Of a stretch of DNA of 64,000 bases, positions 45,139 through 54,693 are shown piece by piece. Position 1 is the first letter of the stretch. Each line of letters opens with the position of its first letter. This DNA comes from Ruminococcaceae bacterium UBA1425 (GTDB lineage: Bacteria; Bacillota; Clostridia; Oscillospirales; Acutalibacteraceae). A program made the position numbers and the translations under genes. The stretch is taken from NCBI GenBank assembly GCA_002329365.1, contig DCUB01000045.1, forward strand, positions 72,918 to 136,917, written 5' to 3'. The notes beneath the pieces are model-generated. The model saw only the letters and a program-made list of their open reading frames with translations. It had not been told where the DNA came from and made no database searches.

Positions 45139-46038
45139 TTAGATCAAATTATTTGCTTCAAGAAACTCTTTCGCGACCGCGGCGACATCCTTGCCCTCCA
45201 CGTCGATCTTGTAATTAAGCCCGGTCATGGTCTCGTCGTCAAAAAGTCCGGCCAGAGCATTCAAAACATCCTCCAACTCCGGGTGCTTCTCCAGCGTTTT
45301 ATTCCGAATGATCGGAGCAGCGTAATAGGGCGGGAAAAAGCCTTTGTCATCCTCCAGAATTTTCAGGTTATACTTCAATATGTTTCCGTCGGTGGAAAAT
45401 ACATCGGTGACATCAATATCCCCTTTGTCCATTGCCTGATATTTCAGTGAAACATTCATTTTCTGCGGGTTGCCCTTGAAAGTCAGGCCATAGGCGTTTG
45501 CCAGCCCGTCAAACCCGTCCTCCCGGTCGAAAAACTCGTGCTCGGCACCGAAAATCAGGTTCGGCGCCGCGGCAACAAGATCACTGACTGTTTCGGCCCC
45601 GGTTTCCTGATAAACCTTATCCGTAACAGCGACCGCATAGGTGTTGTTAAAGCCCAGGGGCTTTAGCCATTTGATACCGAACCGGCTATCAAATTCCTTC
45701 GCCACCACATCATACGCCTCGTCCGGATCGGTAATGACCGCCATTTCAAGCTGAGCAGTCAAACCGGTGCCGGTGTATTCCGGATAAATGTCAATCTGAT
45801 CGTTCTTGATCGCTTCAAAGTTGACGAAGGTGCCTCCCATGTTCAGTTTCCGGTTCACCTTGAGATCCGTTTTCGCTTCAATCAGCTGTGCGAAGATTTC
45901 GCCTAAAAGGATATTTTCACTGAAATCCTTAGACCCGACGGTCACAGTATTTCCAGAGCCGCATCCGCTAAGCAGAACAGGCAGCACCAAAACTGCAGAC
46001 AATACCAGAGTAAAAAACCGTTTTTTCATCGTTTTCAA
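45139..46038 (-). CDS. opuCC: Compatible-solute ABC transporter substrate-binding lipoprotein (OpuCC/OsmX type)
   Basis: Lipoprotein that captures glycine betaine, choline, carnitine or similar. The signal peptide ends in lipobox LLSGC with Cys26; the mature part starts TVTVGSKDFSENILLGEIFAQL and has IDIYPEYTGTG, both typical of OpuAC/ProX-class binders. The 299-residue length is normal. Start is TTG 46038, 9 bases from GAAGGG; ATG 46029 is possible. Last gene of the transporter operon before the terminator. Confidence 0.93.
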   Translation of the reverse strand: MKTMKKRFFTLVLSAVLVLPVLLSGCGSGNTVTVGSKDFSENILLGEIFAQLIEAKTDLKVNRKLNMGGTFVNFEAIKNDQIDIYPEYTGTGLTAQLEMAVITDPDEAYDVVAKEFDSRFGIKWLKPLGFNNTYAVAVTDKVYQETGAETVSDLVAAAPNLIFGAEHEFFDREDGFDGLANAYGLTFKGNPQKMNVSLKYQAMDKGDIDVTDVFSTDGNILKYNLKILEDDKGFFPPYYAAPIIRNKTLEKHPELEDVLNALAGLFDDETMTGLNYKIDVEGKDVAAVAKEFLEANNLI

Positions 46039-46066
46039 AAAACCATTCCCTTCTTTTGATAAAATA

Positions 46067-46666
46067 TTATTTCGCCCGTTTTACCAGACGTTTTTCGATG
46101 TTTGACATGACAATATCAAACAAAATTGCCATCAACATAACCGGTATGGCGCCACGCATGATCCCGGCAAAATTTTGCGTCTGAATCCCACGATAAATGG
46201 GGTATCCCAGACCGCCCGCGCCGATCAGCACACCCATGACCGCAATGGACAGCGAATTGACAACCGAGATCTTGATGCCCGAAAACACAAGAGGAAACGC
46301 CAGCGGCAGCTCGACCTTCAAAAGCCGCTGCAAACGGGACATACCCATTCCGCGGGCGGCATCACGGATAGCCGGTGACACCGTGGAAAGACCCGTGTGG
46401 GTATTTCGTACGATCGGCAGCAATGCATACAGCACCAGCCCTACAATGATTGTCGTATTTCCAAGTCCAAAAATAATCATCAGCAAGGCAAGCAGTGCCA
46501 AAGAGGGGATGGTCTGCAGCGCTTCGGCAAACCAAATGATGATGGAAGCCGCAGGCCGCAGCCAGTAGGCTGTTACCCCAAGTACCAGCCCTAAAATCAC
46601 GGCGACGGCCGTGGCGATGAGGACGATCAGCAGATGCTCTCCAATTAACGGCAACAATACGCTCAT
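46067..46666 (-). CDS. Compatible-solute ABC transporter permease (OpuCB/OpuCD type)
   Basis: Membrane permease of about 199 residues with five to six helices and the binding-protein-dependent transport signature (IRDAARGMGMSRLQRLLKVELPLAFPLVFSG, the EAA loop). Pairs with the preceding permease. ATG overlaps the upstream stop as ATGA and GGAGGAAG lies just before it. Which of OpuCB or OpuCD it matches cannot be decided by eye. Confidence 0.92.
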   Translation of the reverse strand: MSVLLPLIGEHLLIVLIATAVAVILGLVLGVTAYWLRPAASIIIWFAEALQTIPSLALLALLMIIFGLGNTTIIVGLVLYALLPIVRNTHTGLSTVSPAIRDAARGMGMSRLQRLLKVELPLAFPLVFSGIKISVVNSLSIAVMGVLIGAGGLGYPIYRGIQTQNFAGIMRGAIPVMLMAILFDIVMSNIEKRLVKRAK

Positions 46667-47307
46667 GCTCTTCCTCCTTTCAGTCCGCGCGGCGTCAGCA
46701 GACGCTCAAACAAACCGATGACACCGCTGAACAGAAACGCAAGCACGGCAGAAGGCAGCGCGCCCGCCAGAATGTAGTTGGTATTATAGGTTGCCAGACC
46801 GGTCCAGATCAAATCACCCAGACCGCCCGCGCCGATCAGGCCGGCCAGCGTCGCCCAACTGACAATGTACACCGTCGATATGCGGATTCCGCTGACAATG
46901 GACGCGGTCGCCAGCGGGAGCTGTACGCTGAATAGCATTTGCCTTTTCGTCATACCGATGCCGCGTCCGGCCTCTAAAATTCCGGGATCGACCTCGGTAA
47001 TGCCCGTGTAAGTATTGCGCAGAATCGGCAGAATGGAATACACCGCGAGCACCGCCAAAGCGGTCTGGGTTCCGGTTCCCAGTAGAATCAGCGCGAGTCC
47101 CAGCATCACAAGACCCGGAATCGTCTGAATGACGCCGACCGCCGCCAGCACAGGCGCGGCAAACGCCTTATGACGGGACAGAAAAATACCGGCTGGTATG
47201 GAAATTAAAATCCCCAGCAGAACGGAAAACACCACCAGATGGATGTGCTGTGTCAGGGCTTTGATAATTTCAGATCTCTGTTCGCTCATAAAGGTCATCA
47301 GCGTCAT
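46663..47307 (-). CDS. Compatible-solute ABC transporter permease (OpuCB/OpuCD type)
   Basis: Second permease (214 residues), with six probable helices and the EAA loop reading EAGRGIGMTKRQMLFSVQLPLATASIVSG. The start is ATG 47307, which overlaps the opuCA stop as ATGA; the longer frame would add six residues inside opuCA. It and the next permease presumably form the membrane channel. Confidence 0.92.
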   Translation of the reverse strand: MTLMTFMSEQRSEIIKALTQHIHLVVFSVLLGILISIPAGIFLSRHKAFAAPVLAAVGVIQTIPGLVMLGLALILLGTGTQTALAVLAVYSILPILRNTYTGITEVDPGILEAGRGIGMTKRQMLFSVQLPLATASIVSGIRISTVYIVSWATLAGLIGAGGLGDLIWTGLATYNTNYILAGALPSAVLAFLFSGVIGLFERLLTPRGLKGGRA

Positions 47308-48431
47308 GACAGCACCGCCCCCCACAAGGCTTCGCCCATCGCTTTTGCCATGCTGGTTTTTGTCACAATCCCCGCCACGGTTTGATCGGTGTTCAGCACC
47401 ACAAGATAATTGGCGGTGCTGCTAAGCAGCAGGTCAAACGCTTCCTGCGCGGGCATACGGCGGTCAATTGCCGGAACATCATTGCCGACCAACTCGCCGA
47501 TTTCACGTCCCGCTTTTCCCCGTTCGCGGACGGTATCCAGCATCACCGTTCCCATAAAGGTATCATCCTCATTCACAACAATAACCGAATTGACCTCGCG
47601 CCGGTTCATCCGGTCGACACATTCCAGTGTATGTAAGGTATATGGAACCTTCAAAACGCGGGTCCGCATCAAATCCTCTGCGAAAAGCTCCGGCTGTTCA
47701 CTGTGCGGATTGGTATGCCGGCCCATGAAGTCACGAATTAAATCGCTTGCGGGGTTGCGGAGCATTTCCTCCGGCGAAGCCATTTGAACGATTTCGCCTT
47801 CATTCATAAAAACAATGGTATCCGCCAGACGCAGGGCTTCCTCCATATCATGGGTCACAAAGACGATCGTTTTTTTCAGCCGCTTCTGCAGCTTTTTGAC
47901 TTCGTCTTGTAGAGAATCCCGTGTGATGGGATCCAGAGCGCCGAAGGGTTCGTCCATCAAAACAATAGGCGGCGAGGCCGCCAACGCGCGAAGCACACCG
48001 ATTCGCTGCTGCTGTCCGCCCGAAAGCTCGGACGGATATTTGTGGGCGTTTTCTTCATAGGGCATCCCGACAAGCTCCAGCATTTCCTGTACGATCTGTT
48101 TCCTCTGTTCCTTCGATGTTTTCAAAAGCTTCGGAACCACGGCGATGTTTTGTTCCACCGTCATATTCGGAAACAGACCGATCTGCTGGATCACATAGCC
48201 TATGGAGCGTCGCAGCTCGACAGGATTCCGGCTGCGGATATTCATCCCATCTATACTGATTTCACCGCTGTTCGGTTCAATCAGGCGGTTAATGGTCTTA
48301 AGCGTAGTAGTTTTTCCACAGCCCGACGGCCCGATCAGAACGACAAACTCTCCCGCCCGAATTGAAAAGGTCAGGTCTTTTAAAATTTTCTTGGACCCGT
48401 AGCTTTTACTGACGTTTTTAAACGTAATCAT
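47304..48431 (-). CDS. opuCA: Compatible-solute ABC transporter ATPase with CBS domains
   Basis: Energises uptake of betaine-type osmolytes. Walker A GPSGCGKTT is at 34-42, signature LSGGQQQR near 138 and Walker B VLMDEPFGALD near 160; a tandem CBS pair fills about 250-375. CBS domains of OpuCA-class proteins bind c-di-AMP in Listeria and Staphylococcus, or sense ionic strength in OpuA. GGGAGAG precedes the ATG. The upstream region carries a consensus promoter overlapped by repeated TTGTCA sites. Confidence 0.95.
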   Translation of the reverse strand: MITFKNVSKSYGSKKILKDLTFSIRAGEFVVLIGPSGCGKTTTLKTINRLIEPNSGEISIDGMNIRSRNPVELRRSIGYVIQQIGLFPNMTVEQNIAVVPKLLKTSKEQRKQIVQEMLELVGMPYEENAHKYPSELSGGQQQRIGVLRALAASPPIVLMDEPFGALDPITRDSLQDEVKKLQKRLKKTIVFVTHDMEEALRLADTIVFMNEGEIVQMASPEEMLRNPASDLIRDFMGRHTNPHSEQPELFAEDLMRTRVLKVPYTLHTLECVDRMNRREVNSVIVVNEDDTFMGTVMLDTVRERGKAGREIGELVGNDVPAIDRRMPAQEAFDLLLSSTANYLVVLNTDQTVAGIVTKTSMAKAMGEALWGAVLS

Positions 48432-48449
48432 TCAATCTCTCCCAACAAA

Positions 48450-48522
48450 TTGACAACTCGATAAAACTATAGAGTTGTCAGAGTAACAACTCTATTCTAC
48501 ACGGTAAGTTGTCAGTTGTCAA
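48450..48522. promoter_or_regulatory. Operator cluster of TTGTCA/TGACAA half-sites upstream of opuCA
   Basis: TGACAACTC (48451-48459) faces GAGTTGTCA (48472-48480) with a 12-base spacer; AGAGTTGT (48471-48478) faces ACAACTCT (48486-48493). Two direct GTTGTCA copies follow at 48508-48514 and 48515-48521. The sites overlap the -35 and the predicted start of transcription, so binding would repress. The regulator gene next door is the obvious ligand. Confidence 0.75.
48494..48522 (-). promoter_or_regulatory. Promoter of the opuC operon
   Basis: On the minus strand: TTGACA (48522-48517), 17-base spacer, TAGAAT (48499-48494). Transcription would begin near 48487, about 55 bases before the opuCA start. 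Confidence 0.82.
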
Positions 48523-48582
48523 GAGAAAGAAATTGCCGCAAACTGTCAGAACACAGTTCGCGGCTGTTTTTATAGACTTGAT

Positions 48583-49209
48583 TTACCCATTAACAAAGGC
48601 GTTTACAGCGTCAGTACACTTGATATCACCGATGTAGATCAGCGTATCGCCTGCCATGATAACGGCATAGGGTCCGGGAGATAAAATAATTTGGTCTTCA
48701 CGCCGGATGGCAATGACTGTCGCGGACGTTTGCTGCCAAAAGTGAAGCTCACCCAGCGTGCGGCCGATGACCGGAGAATCGTCCGGGATATCTGTTTCAT
48801 AATTCGGAAAAGGAGTCGACTGCGAAAAGCGCTCGTTCACGCTTACAAGCGTTTCCGCGGCTTCAGAAATGCTGCGGGACAGCGCTTCCTGCTGCGCAAG
48901 CAGGTCTTTGAGCTTGCGCCGATAGGTGCGGAGCTCATTGCGTTCGCCAAATTTTTTAACATACTCGCCTGCTTTTTCGGCCGAGATAATCACTGAACCG
49001 CTGTTTTGACGGATTTCAACGATTCCGGTATCCTCCAAAAGGCTCATTGCCCGCCGGATCGTTTCGGGAGATACCCCGTACTCCGACGCCATGACGGACC
49101 GGCCGTATATTTTTGTATTTTCCCGCAACTCTCCGCGCGATATGCGCAATGCAATGTCTAATGCAATTTGAGAGTAGACAGGCGCGATGATCATTGCGTC
49201 TGCGTTCAA
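48583..49209 (-). CDS. BusR-like GntR/RCK_C transcriptional regulator
   Basis: N-terminal GntR winged helix (about 1-75: SEYGVSPETIRRAMSLLEDTGIVE), a coiled-coil stretch (about 85-125) and a C-terminal RCK_C/TrkA_C domain (about 130-208: IGRTLGELHFWQQTSATVIAIRR). This architecture defines BusR, a c-di-AMP-dependent repressor of the BusA betaine transporter in lactococci and streptococci. TTG 49209 is used: GGAG lies 8 bases upstream and 208 residues matches BusR, whereas the longer frame adds unlikely sequence. It sits directly upstream of the opuC promoter on the same strand. c-di-AMP binding here is inferred. Confidence 0.88.
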   Translation of the reverse strand: MNADAMIIAPVYSQIALDIALRISRGELRENTKIYGRSVMASEYGVSPETIRRAMSLLEDTGIVEIRQNSGSVIISAEKAGEYVKKFGERNELRTYRRKLKDLLAQQEALSRSISEAAETLVSVNERFSQSTPFPNYETDIPDDSPVIGRTLGELHFWQQTSATVIAIRREDQIILSPGPYAVIMAGDTLIYIGDIKCTDAVNAFVNG

Positions 49210-49245
49210 ACATTTCAGCTCCCTTATTCTGCTTTTACCAAATTC

Positions 49246-49274
49246 ATTATAGCAAATCCACCGGCAAACGGCAA
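49246..49274 (-). promoter_or_regulatory. Promoter of the BusR-like gene
   Basis: Minus strand: TTGCCG (49274-49269), 17-base spacer, TATAAT (49251-49246), preceded by TGC, an extended -10. Start of transcription would be near 49239. Confidence 0.72.
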
Positions 49275-49496
49275 GGATTTTACACGTGTCTTTTCTCCTA
49301 CGACGCATTGGGGCGTTGACAATTCTGAAAAACCAGTAAGTTTTTGCCGTTGATGAATCGAAATATCGTAGTAATCAGACATTCTCCCTTGACAAAAGCT
49401 ATTCTCCCATAAATAAATGCGAATTGCAATCCTGAAAAAATATTTTTTAGTTTGTATATTTTTTATGAATCGGGGTAAAATAATATATTTTGGGTA

Positions 49497-49525
49497 TTGA
49501 CAGTCGAACAAATGTGTGATAACAT
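49497..49525 (+). promoter_or_regulatory. Orphan consensus promoter at the left of the element
   Basis: TTGACA at 49497-49502, 17-base spacer, TAACAT at 49520-49525. It drives a structured leader (49532 to about 49680) with no gene directly behind it. Confidence 0.72.
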
Positions 49526-49574
49526 GTTTGAGCGACAAGGGAGTATTGTGCCCTTTTAGCGCAACAACTGAATA

Positions 49575-49678
49575 CTTCCGGGCAACGGAAGACTAACGAC
49601 TATATAGCCGTTACATACATATCAAACTGAGCGAGGAAAATCTCCTTGCTTGTTTTGTTATGTATGTAACGGCTTTTT
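49575..49678 (+). terminator. Two-hairpin leader ending in a terminator-like stem
   Basis: First hairpin CTTCCG-GGCAA-CGGAAG (49575-49591). Then a perfect 16-pair stem, AGCCGTTACATACATA (49606-49621) with its complement at 49659-49674, around a 37-base loop that itself can pair (AGGA/TCCT), followed by five T. The layout resembles attenuators of inducible genes or an independent small RNA of about 145 bases. Confidence 0.7.
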
Positions 49679-49680
49679 GG

Positions 49681-50477
49681 CTTCCCCCTCAAAACGTCTT
49701 CGAAAGTGCGTTAGGTAAAAGAGGCTTTTATTCTCAACATATTCCCTCTGTTCCCACAGAGGGTGGCAATATCATCTCATATAATCCATAAGCGAAAGGG
49801 TGATGTCCGGCGGCACCTTGAAAACCGAATGACCGTCCGAACGGAATAACCGCCGCCCACTGTGCCATGACGTCCCCTTTCCTACGTAAAGGGGAACGAG
49901 CGCGGAGGTATCGGAACTACGGCATACCTGTCGAGCAGGACAGACTGTCAGGAAACCGTTCTGGGCAGAACGGCAAAAATTCGAGGGATTTCCAAGGGGA
50001 TAGTGCGTTCTTTTTTCGGCGGGCAGCGGCGCAGCCGAATACAGTCATTCTGTAAAATCGCCCTTGCCTGCGGAGCAAAAACAGGGCATTCCCGGCTCCC
50101 TGCAAGGGCACACCACTTTCGCAGAAAGTGTAGTGTGTTACACTGCTTCACCGCAGGACTGCAAAACCGGAGGTTTAACAGTCCGCTTGCAGAGATGAGC
50201 GAACGGCAGTGAGCGAAGCTATGCAAGCTGTTGCCAAAGGCAACATTGCGGTGAGGCGGTGTTCCTCGCCGTAGGCGATAAATCGTTCATTCTGAAAATA
50301 TGCTTGTTCTTTTGACACGATTATTCTGTAAAATCGTTCGCTTGTCAATAGCGTCCGTTCTGCGACATTTTGTTTGTGGGAGGCATTGGGTATCCCCCAT
50401 CTTCCTACAACGCGATAGAACGCATTTAGCGACGATATTGACACCCTTACACCACGGTCAAAGGAGGTTGAAAGTTT
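49681..50477. other. Non-coding region upstream of the relaxase
   Basis: About 800 bases with no gene I can support. It holds several short inverted repeats (CCTCTG/CAGAGG near 49746-49766; CCCCTTT/AAAGGGG near 49873-49893) and the oriT at 50114-50144. The last 18 bases carry AAAGGAGG, the relaxase ribosome site. Confidence 0.6.
50114..50144 (+). other. Origin of transfer, MobV type
   Basis: CACTTTC-GCA-GAAAGTG (50114-50130) is followed at once by TAGTGTGTTA (50131-50140), and a second, overlapping repeat AGTGTA-GTGTGT-TACACT spans 50127-50144. This is the layout of the pMV158-family oriT, where MobM nicks in TAGTGTG/TTA, so the nick here would be after 50137. It lies about 330 bases before a MobV relaxase gene. 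The match is from memory of the family consensus. Confidence 0.82.
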
Positions 50478-51509
50478 ATGCCATACGCAATTTTACGGTT
50501 TCAGAAAAAGAAGTCCGGCGGCGTGACCGCCAGCTACGCTCATAACGAGCGTAAAAAAGAAGCCTATAAAAGCAATCCCGATATTGACACCAGCCGAAAA
50601 GAAGAAAATTATCATTTAGTCTTGCCCAAGCAAACCTATCTGCGGGAAGCAAAGCGGATGATAGCCGCAGCCGGCTGCCGCACCCGTAAGGATTCCACAG
50701 TTATGGTGGAAACACTCGTCACCGCCAGCCCGGAGTTTATGAATGCGCTCCCGACACCCGAACAGCGGGAATATTTCCAATGGGTGTTTGACTTCATATC
50801 AAACAAAATTAATAGGGAAAACATCATATCCGCCACTGTTCATATGGATGAAAAAACGCCTCATATGCATCTCGTTTTCTGCCCAATTGTAGATGGAAAG
50901 AACGGCAAGAGCCTGTCTGCAAAAGCTGTTTTGGGCAATCAGGCGCAGTTATCCAAGTGGCAAACGGAATACCACAAGGTGATGTCGGAGCGGTGGCCGG
51001 AATTGGAGCGCGGCACACCGTCTTTAATCACCAAGCGTAAACACATTCCTCAAACGCTCTTTAAACAGGCTGAAAGGCTGGATAAGGAAATTATCGCTGT
51101 GGAAACCGCTATCAATGACATCGGTTTAATCGGAAACGCCAAAAAACGTGAAACGGCAATTGCTGTCCTCCATGAGTGGCTTCCGCGAGCACAGTATTTT
51201 ACCGCAAAAGTCAATGAAGTCAGCGGTTATATCAAGGAATTAGAGAAAAAAGAAGTCGAGACACAGGACAGAATCAATCGCGCCGAGGAACGGGGCGAAA
51301 AATCGGCAGACCGTGTTGTGACAGGGCTACAAGCACAAATGGCGGAGATAAAGCAAATGCTCCGTGAAGAGCGTGACCGTTCGGATAAGCTGCGCCGTCA
51401 ATGCCGCAATCAGGAGTCGCTTATCAGCAGAATCCCGTATGAACAGCGGGAAAAATTAATTGCTTCTATACAAAAACAGAAAGGGGACAGAAACGATGAT
51501 AGAAGATAA
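50478..51509 (+). CDS. MobV-family relaxase (Pre/Mob)
   Basis: Nicks oriT and pilots the strand in mobilization. N-terminal motif AHNERKKEAYKSNPDID (residues about 20-36) and metal-binding motif HMDEKTPHMHLVFCPI (about 122-137, the H-x-D-E-x2-P-H-x-H signature) are both clear. A C-terminal coiled coil (about 240-320) follows. At 343 residues it is shorter than MobM of pMV158 (494) but within the range of transposon-borne homologues. AAAGGAGG lies 9 bases before the ATG. It overlaps the next gene. Confidence 0.92.
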   Translation: MPYAILRFQKKKSGGVTASYAHNERKKEAYKSNPDIDTSRKEENYHLVLPKQTYLREAKRMIAAAGCRTRKDSTVMVETLVTASPEFMNALPTPEQREYFQWVFDFISNKINRENIISATVHMDEKTPHMHLVFCPIVDGKNGKSLSAKAVLGNQAQLSKWQTEYHKVMSERWPELERGTPSLITKRKHIPQTLFKQAERLDKEIIAVETAINDIGLIGNAKKRETAIAVLHEWLPRAQYFTAKVNEVSGYIKELEKKEVETQDRINRAEERGEKSADRVVTGLQAQMAEIKQMLREERDRSDKLRRQCRNQESLISRIPYEQREKLIASIQKQKGDRNDDRR

Positions 51510-51732
51510 AGAATTACGCCAAGCTTTGGACGAAACAATGGATTGGCTTTCAGGCCTGCCGGAAGCTGAAATGCGGCAGAGGCTCCCCGAAATGCGGTTT
51601 CCGCACGGCATTGATTTTTGCTGGGAAATCGGCGGCACGGAATATACCGTGATTTCACACTTCAACCAAAGCGCTGGGGATGATGTTTTTCGTAAGATTC
51701 AAGGGTTATTGGAGGAGGATATCGCAAGATAA
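51496..51732 (+). CDS. Small transposon-encoded accessory protein
   Basis: A 78-residue acidic protein (MIEDKELRQALDETMDWL..., EMRFPHGIDFCWEIGGTEYTVISHF) of a kind commonly found between the relaxase and recombinase in clostridial mobilizable transposons (TnpW-like, DUF6870). Function unknown. ATG 51496 is chosen because AAAGGGG precedes it; it overlaps the relaxase end by 14 bases. Confidence 0.7.
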   Translation: MIEDKELRQALDETMDWLSGLPEAEMRQRLPEMRFPHGIDFCWEIGGTEYTVISHFNQSAGDDVFRKIQGLLEEDIAR

Positions 51733-51761
51733 ACAACATTTTAAAACATCACTTTAAAGCG

Positions 51762-53520
<1,759 letters not shown>

Positions 53521-53533
53521 GCGCTGTCATTAT

Positions 53534-53696
53534 GCGGCAAAAAGCCGCAAGCGGCGCAGTTTTTACACTGCACCGCCTACATACTTCCTTATGCCTGCCC
53601 TCTCTTAACGGGGCTTTGCGAGGTTTATAGTTTGGTTAGAATAATGATGTGCTGCCACCGTGAAATCGTATATGCCTCTGCGGCTGCACGGTGGCA
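53534..53696. repeat. Inverted repeats at the right side of the element
   Basis: Three structures lie after the recombinase stop: GCGGC-AAAAA-GCCGC (53534-53548); GCGGCGCAGT with ACTGCACCGC (53551-53560, 53567-53576, one mismatch); and a perfect 10-base pair TGCCACCGTG / CACGGTGGCA (53653-53662, 53687-53696) spanning 44 bases. The first two may terminate the recombinase transcript. The last has no T-tract and is the size of a serine-integrase attachment site. Otherwise the spacer 53521-53727 is empty. Confidence 0.55.
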
Positions 53697-53727
53697 TTAA
53701 TAAATGTCGCACCCCGCTTTTCAGTTA

Positions 53728-54693
53728 TTATTTCATTATCTCTATCTTAATATTTCCTGTTTCTGTTATGATCTCGCATCTGCCGCCGGTGACGGTTTTC
53801 GGGACGTCTATATCTCCCGTGTCGGTTTCGGTAATGAAAACCTTTTCGGTAAGCAAAGTTCCCGTAACATCTCCCGTGTTTATTCTGACAGAGATATCAG
53901 CGGCATCACAGCCGTCGAATATCACTTTACCTGTATCCCGCATAACAGTAAACGTTTCAAATGCAATAACATTCTTCATTTTTATATAGCCGGTACTGCC
54001 ATTGGAAGCAACACTCTTACATGTAATGTCGGTTAATTTCACATCACTTGTGTCCACATCCACACTGACATTGCCTTCGCAGGTTACTGACGTTACATTT
54101 ACTTCTCCTGTTGAAAGATACAGATTCAGCTCTCCCGCGGAAATTCCGTCAACATTGATATCTCCCGTGACAGTTTCAATTTTAATCAATCCCGAAGCGG
54201 AAGCGCGGCATTTGATATCGCCTGTGTCGTCCGTAACCCGGATTTCTTCAAAAGAAAAGTTATCCGGTACTTCCACGTTGCCCGTATCTGTATCTATCTG
54301 AAGCGAAGCGTAATGCTCTTCCGGGAGATATACCGTTATCTTCGGAAATGAATATGAAAAACCGATATAATCAATCAATTTTCGACTATTAACCACTTTG
54401 ATTGTGAGAGTATCATCCTGTATGGCAACGGAGTGCTTCATTTTTTCCTGCTCATAGCAGACAACTTTGCAGCTTTCGCCTTCAGACGGGATTATAAAAA
54501 TGTCTGCCGTGTCTGTGTTGATAGATATGTTTTTAAATTCTTCGCTTATTTCGTAGGTATTTGTTTTAAACGGATCTGTGTTGAGTTTATTAAAATCCCA
54601 ATCTAAAGCTGCCATTACAAATGCAAAAACAACGAGTCCGAGCAACACAAACGATGTTGCCGCGATAAGCAAGGATATTGTTGACTTTTTCAT
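53728..54693 (-). CDS. DUF4097 beta-strand repeat protein
   Basis: One N-terminal membrane anchor (about 5-28) and then a long beta-strand repeat domain of the DUF4097 family, with recurring units like DTGDIKC, TGDINVDG, STGEVNVTS, DTSDVKLTD, NTGDVTG and TDTGDIDVP. Such proteins are thought to sit outside or beside the membrane in stress-linked operons. The start is ATG 54693 after AAGGAG, overlapping the upstream stop (ATGA); the frame is open 73 codons further but that lies inside the neighbour. No catalytic residues recognised. Confidence 0.85.
   Translation of the reverse strand: MKKSTISLLIAATSFVLLGLVVFAFVMAALDWDFNKLNTDPFKTNTYEISEEFKNISINTDTADIFIIPSEGESCKVVCYEQEKMKHSVAIQDDTLTIKVVNSRKLIDYIGFSYSFPKITVYLPEEHYASLQIDTDTGNVEVPDNFSFEEIRVTDDTGDIKCRASASGLIKIETVTGDINVDGISAGELNLYLSTGEVNVTSVTCEGNVSVDVDTSDVKLTDITCKSVASNGSTGYIKMKNVIAFETFTVMRDTGKVIFDGCDAADISVRINTGDVTGTLLTEKVFITETDTGDIDVPKTVTGGRCEIITETGNIKIEIMK

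Noticed and set aside
49524..49559. Short leader-peptide frame (ATG to TAG) at the left of the element
   Set aside because: Its ATG overlaps the -10 (TAACAT), so it would not be in the transcript from the promoter I see. A GTG three-codon frame is too short to support.
53985..54300. Tandem DNA repeat in the DUF4097 gene
   Set aside because: The periodicity is in the protein (beta-strand units) and DNA units are too diverged to be a recent repeat.
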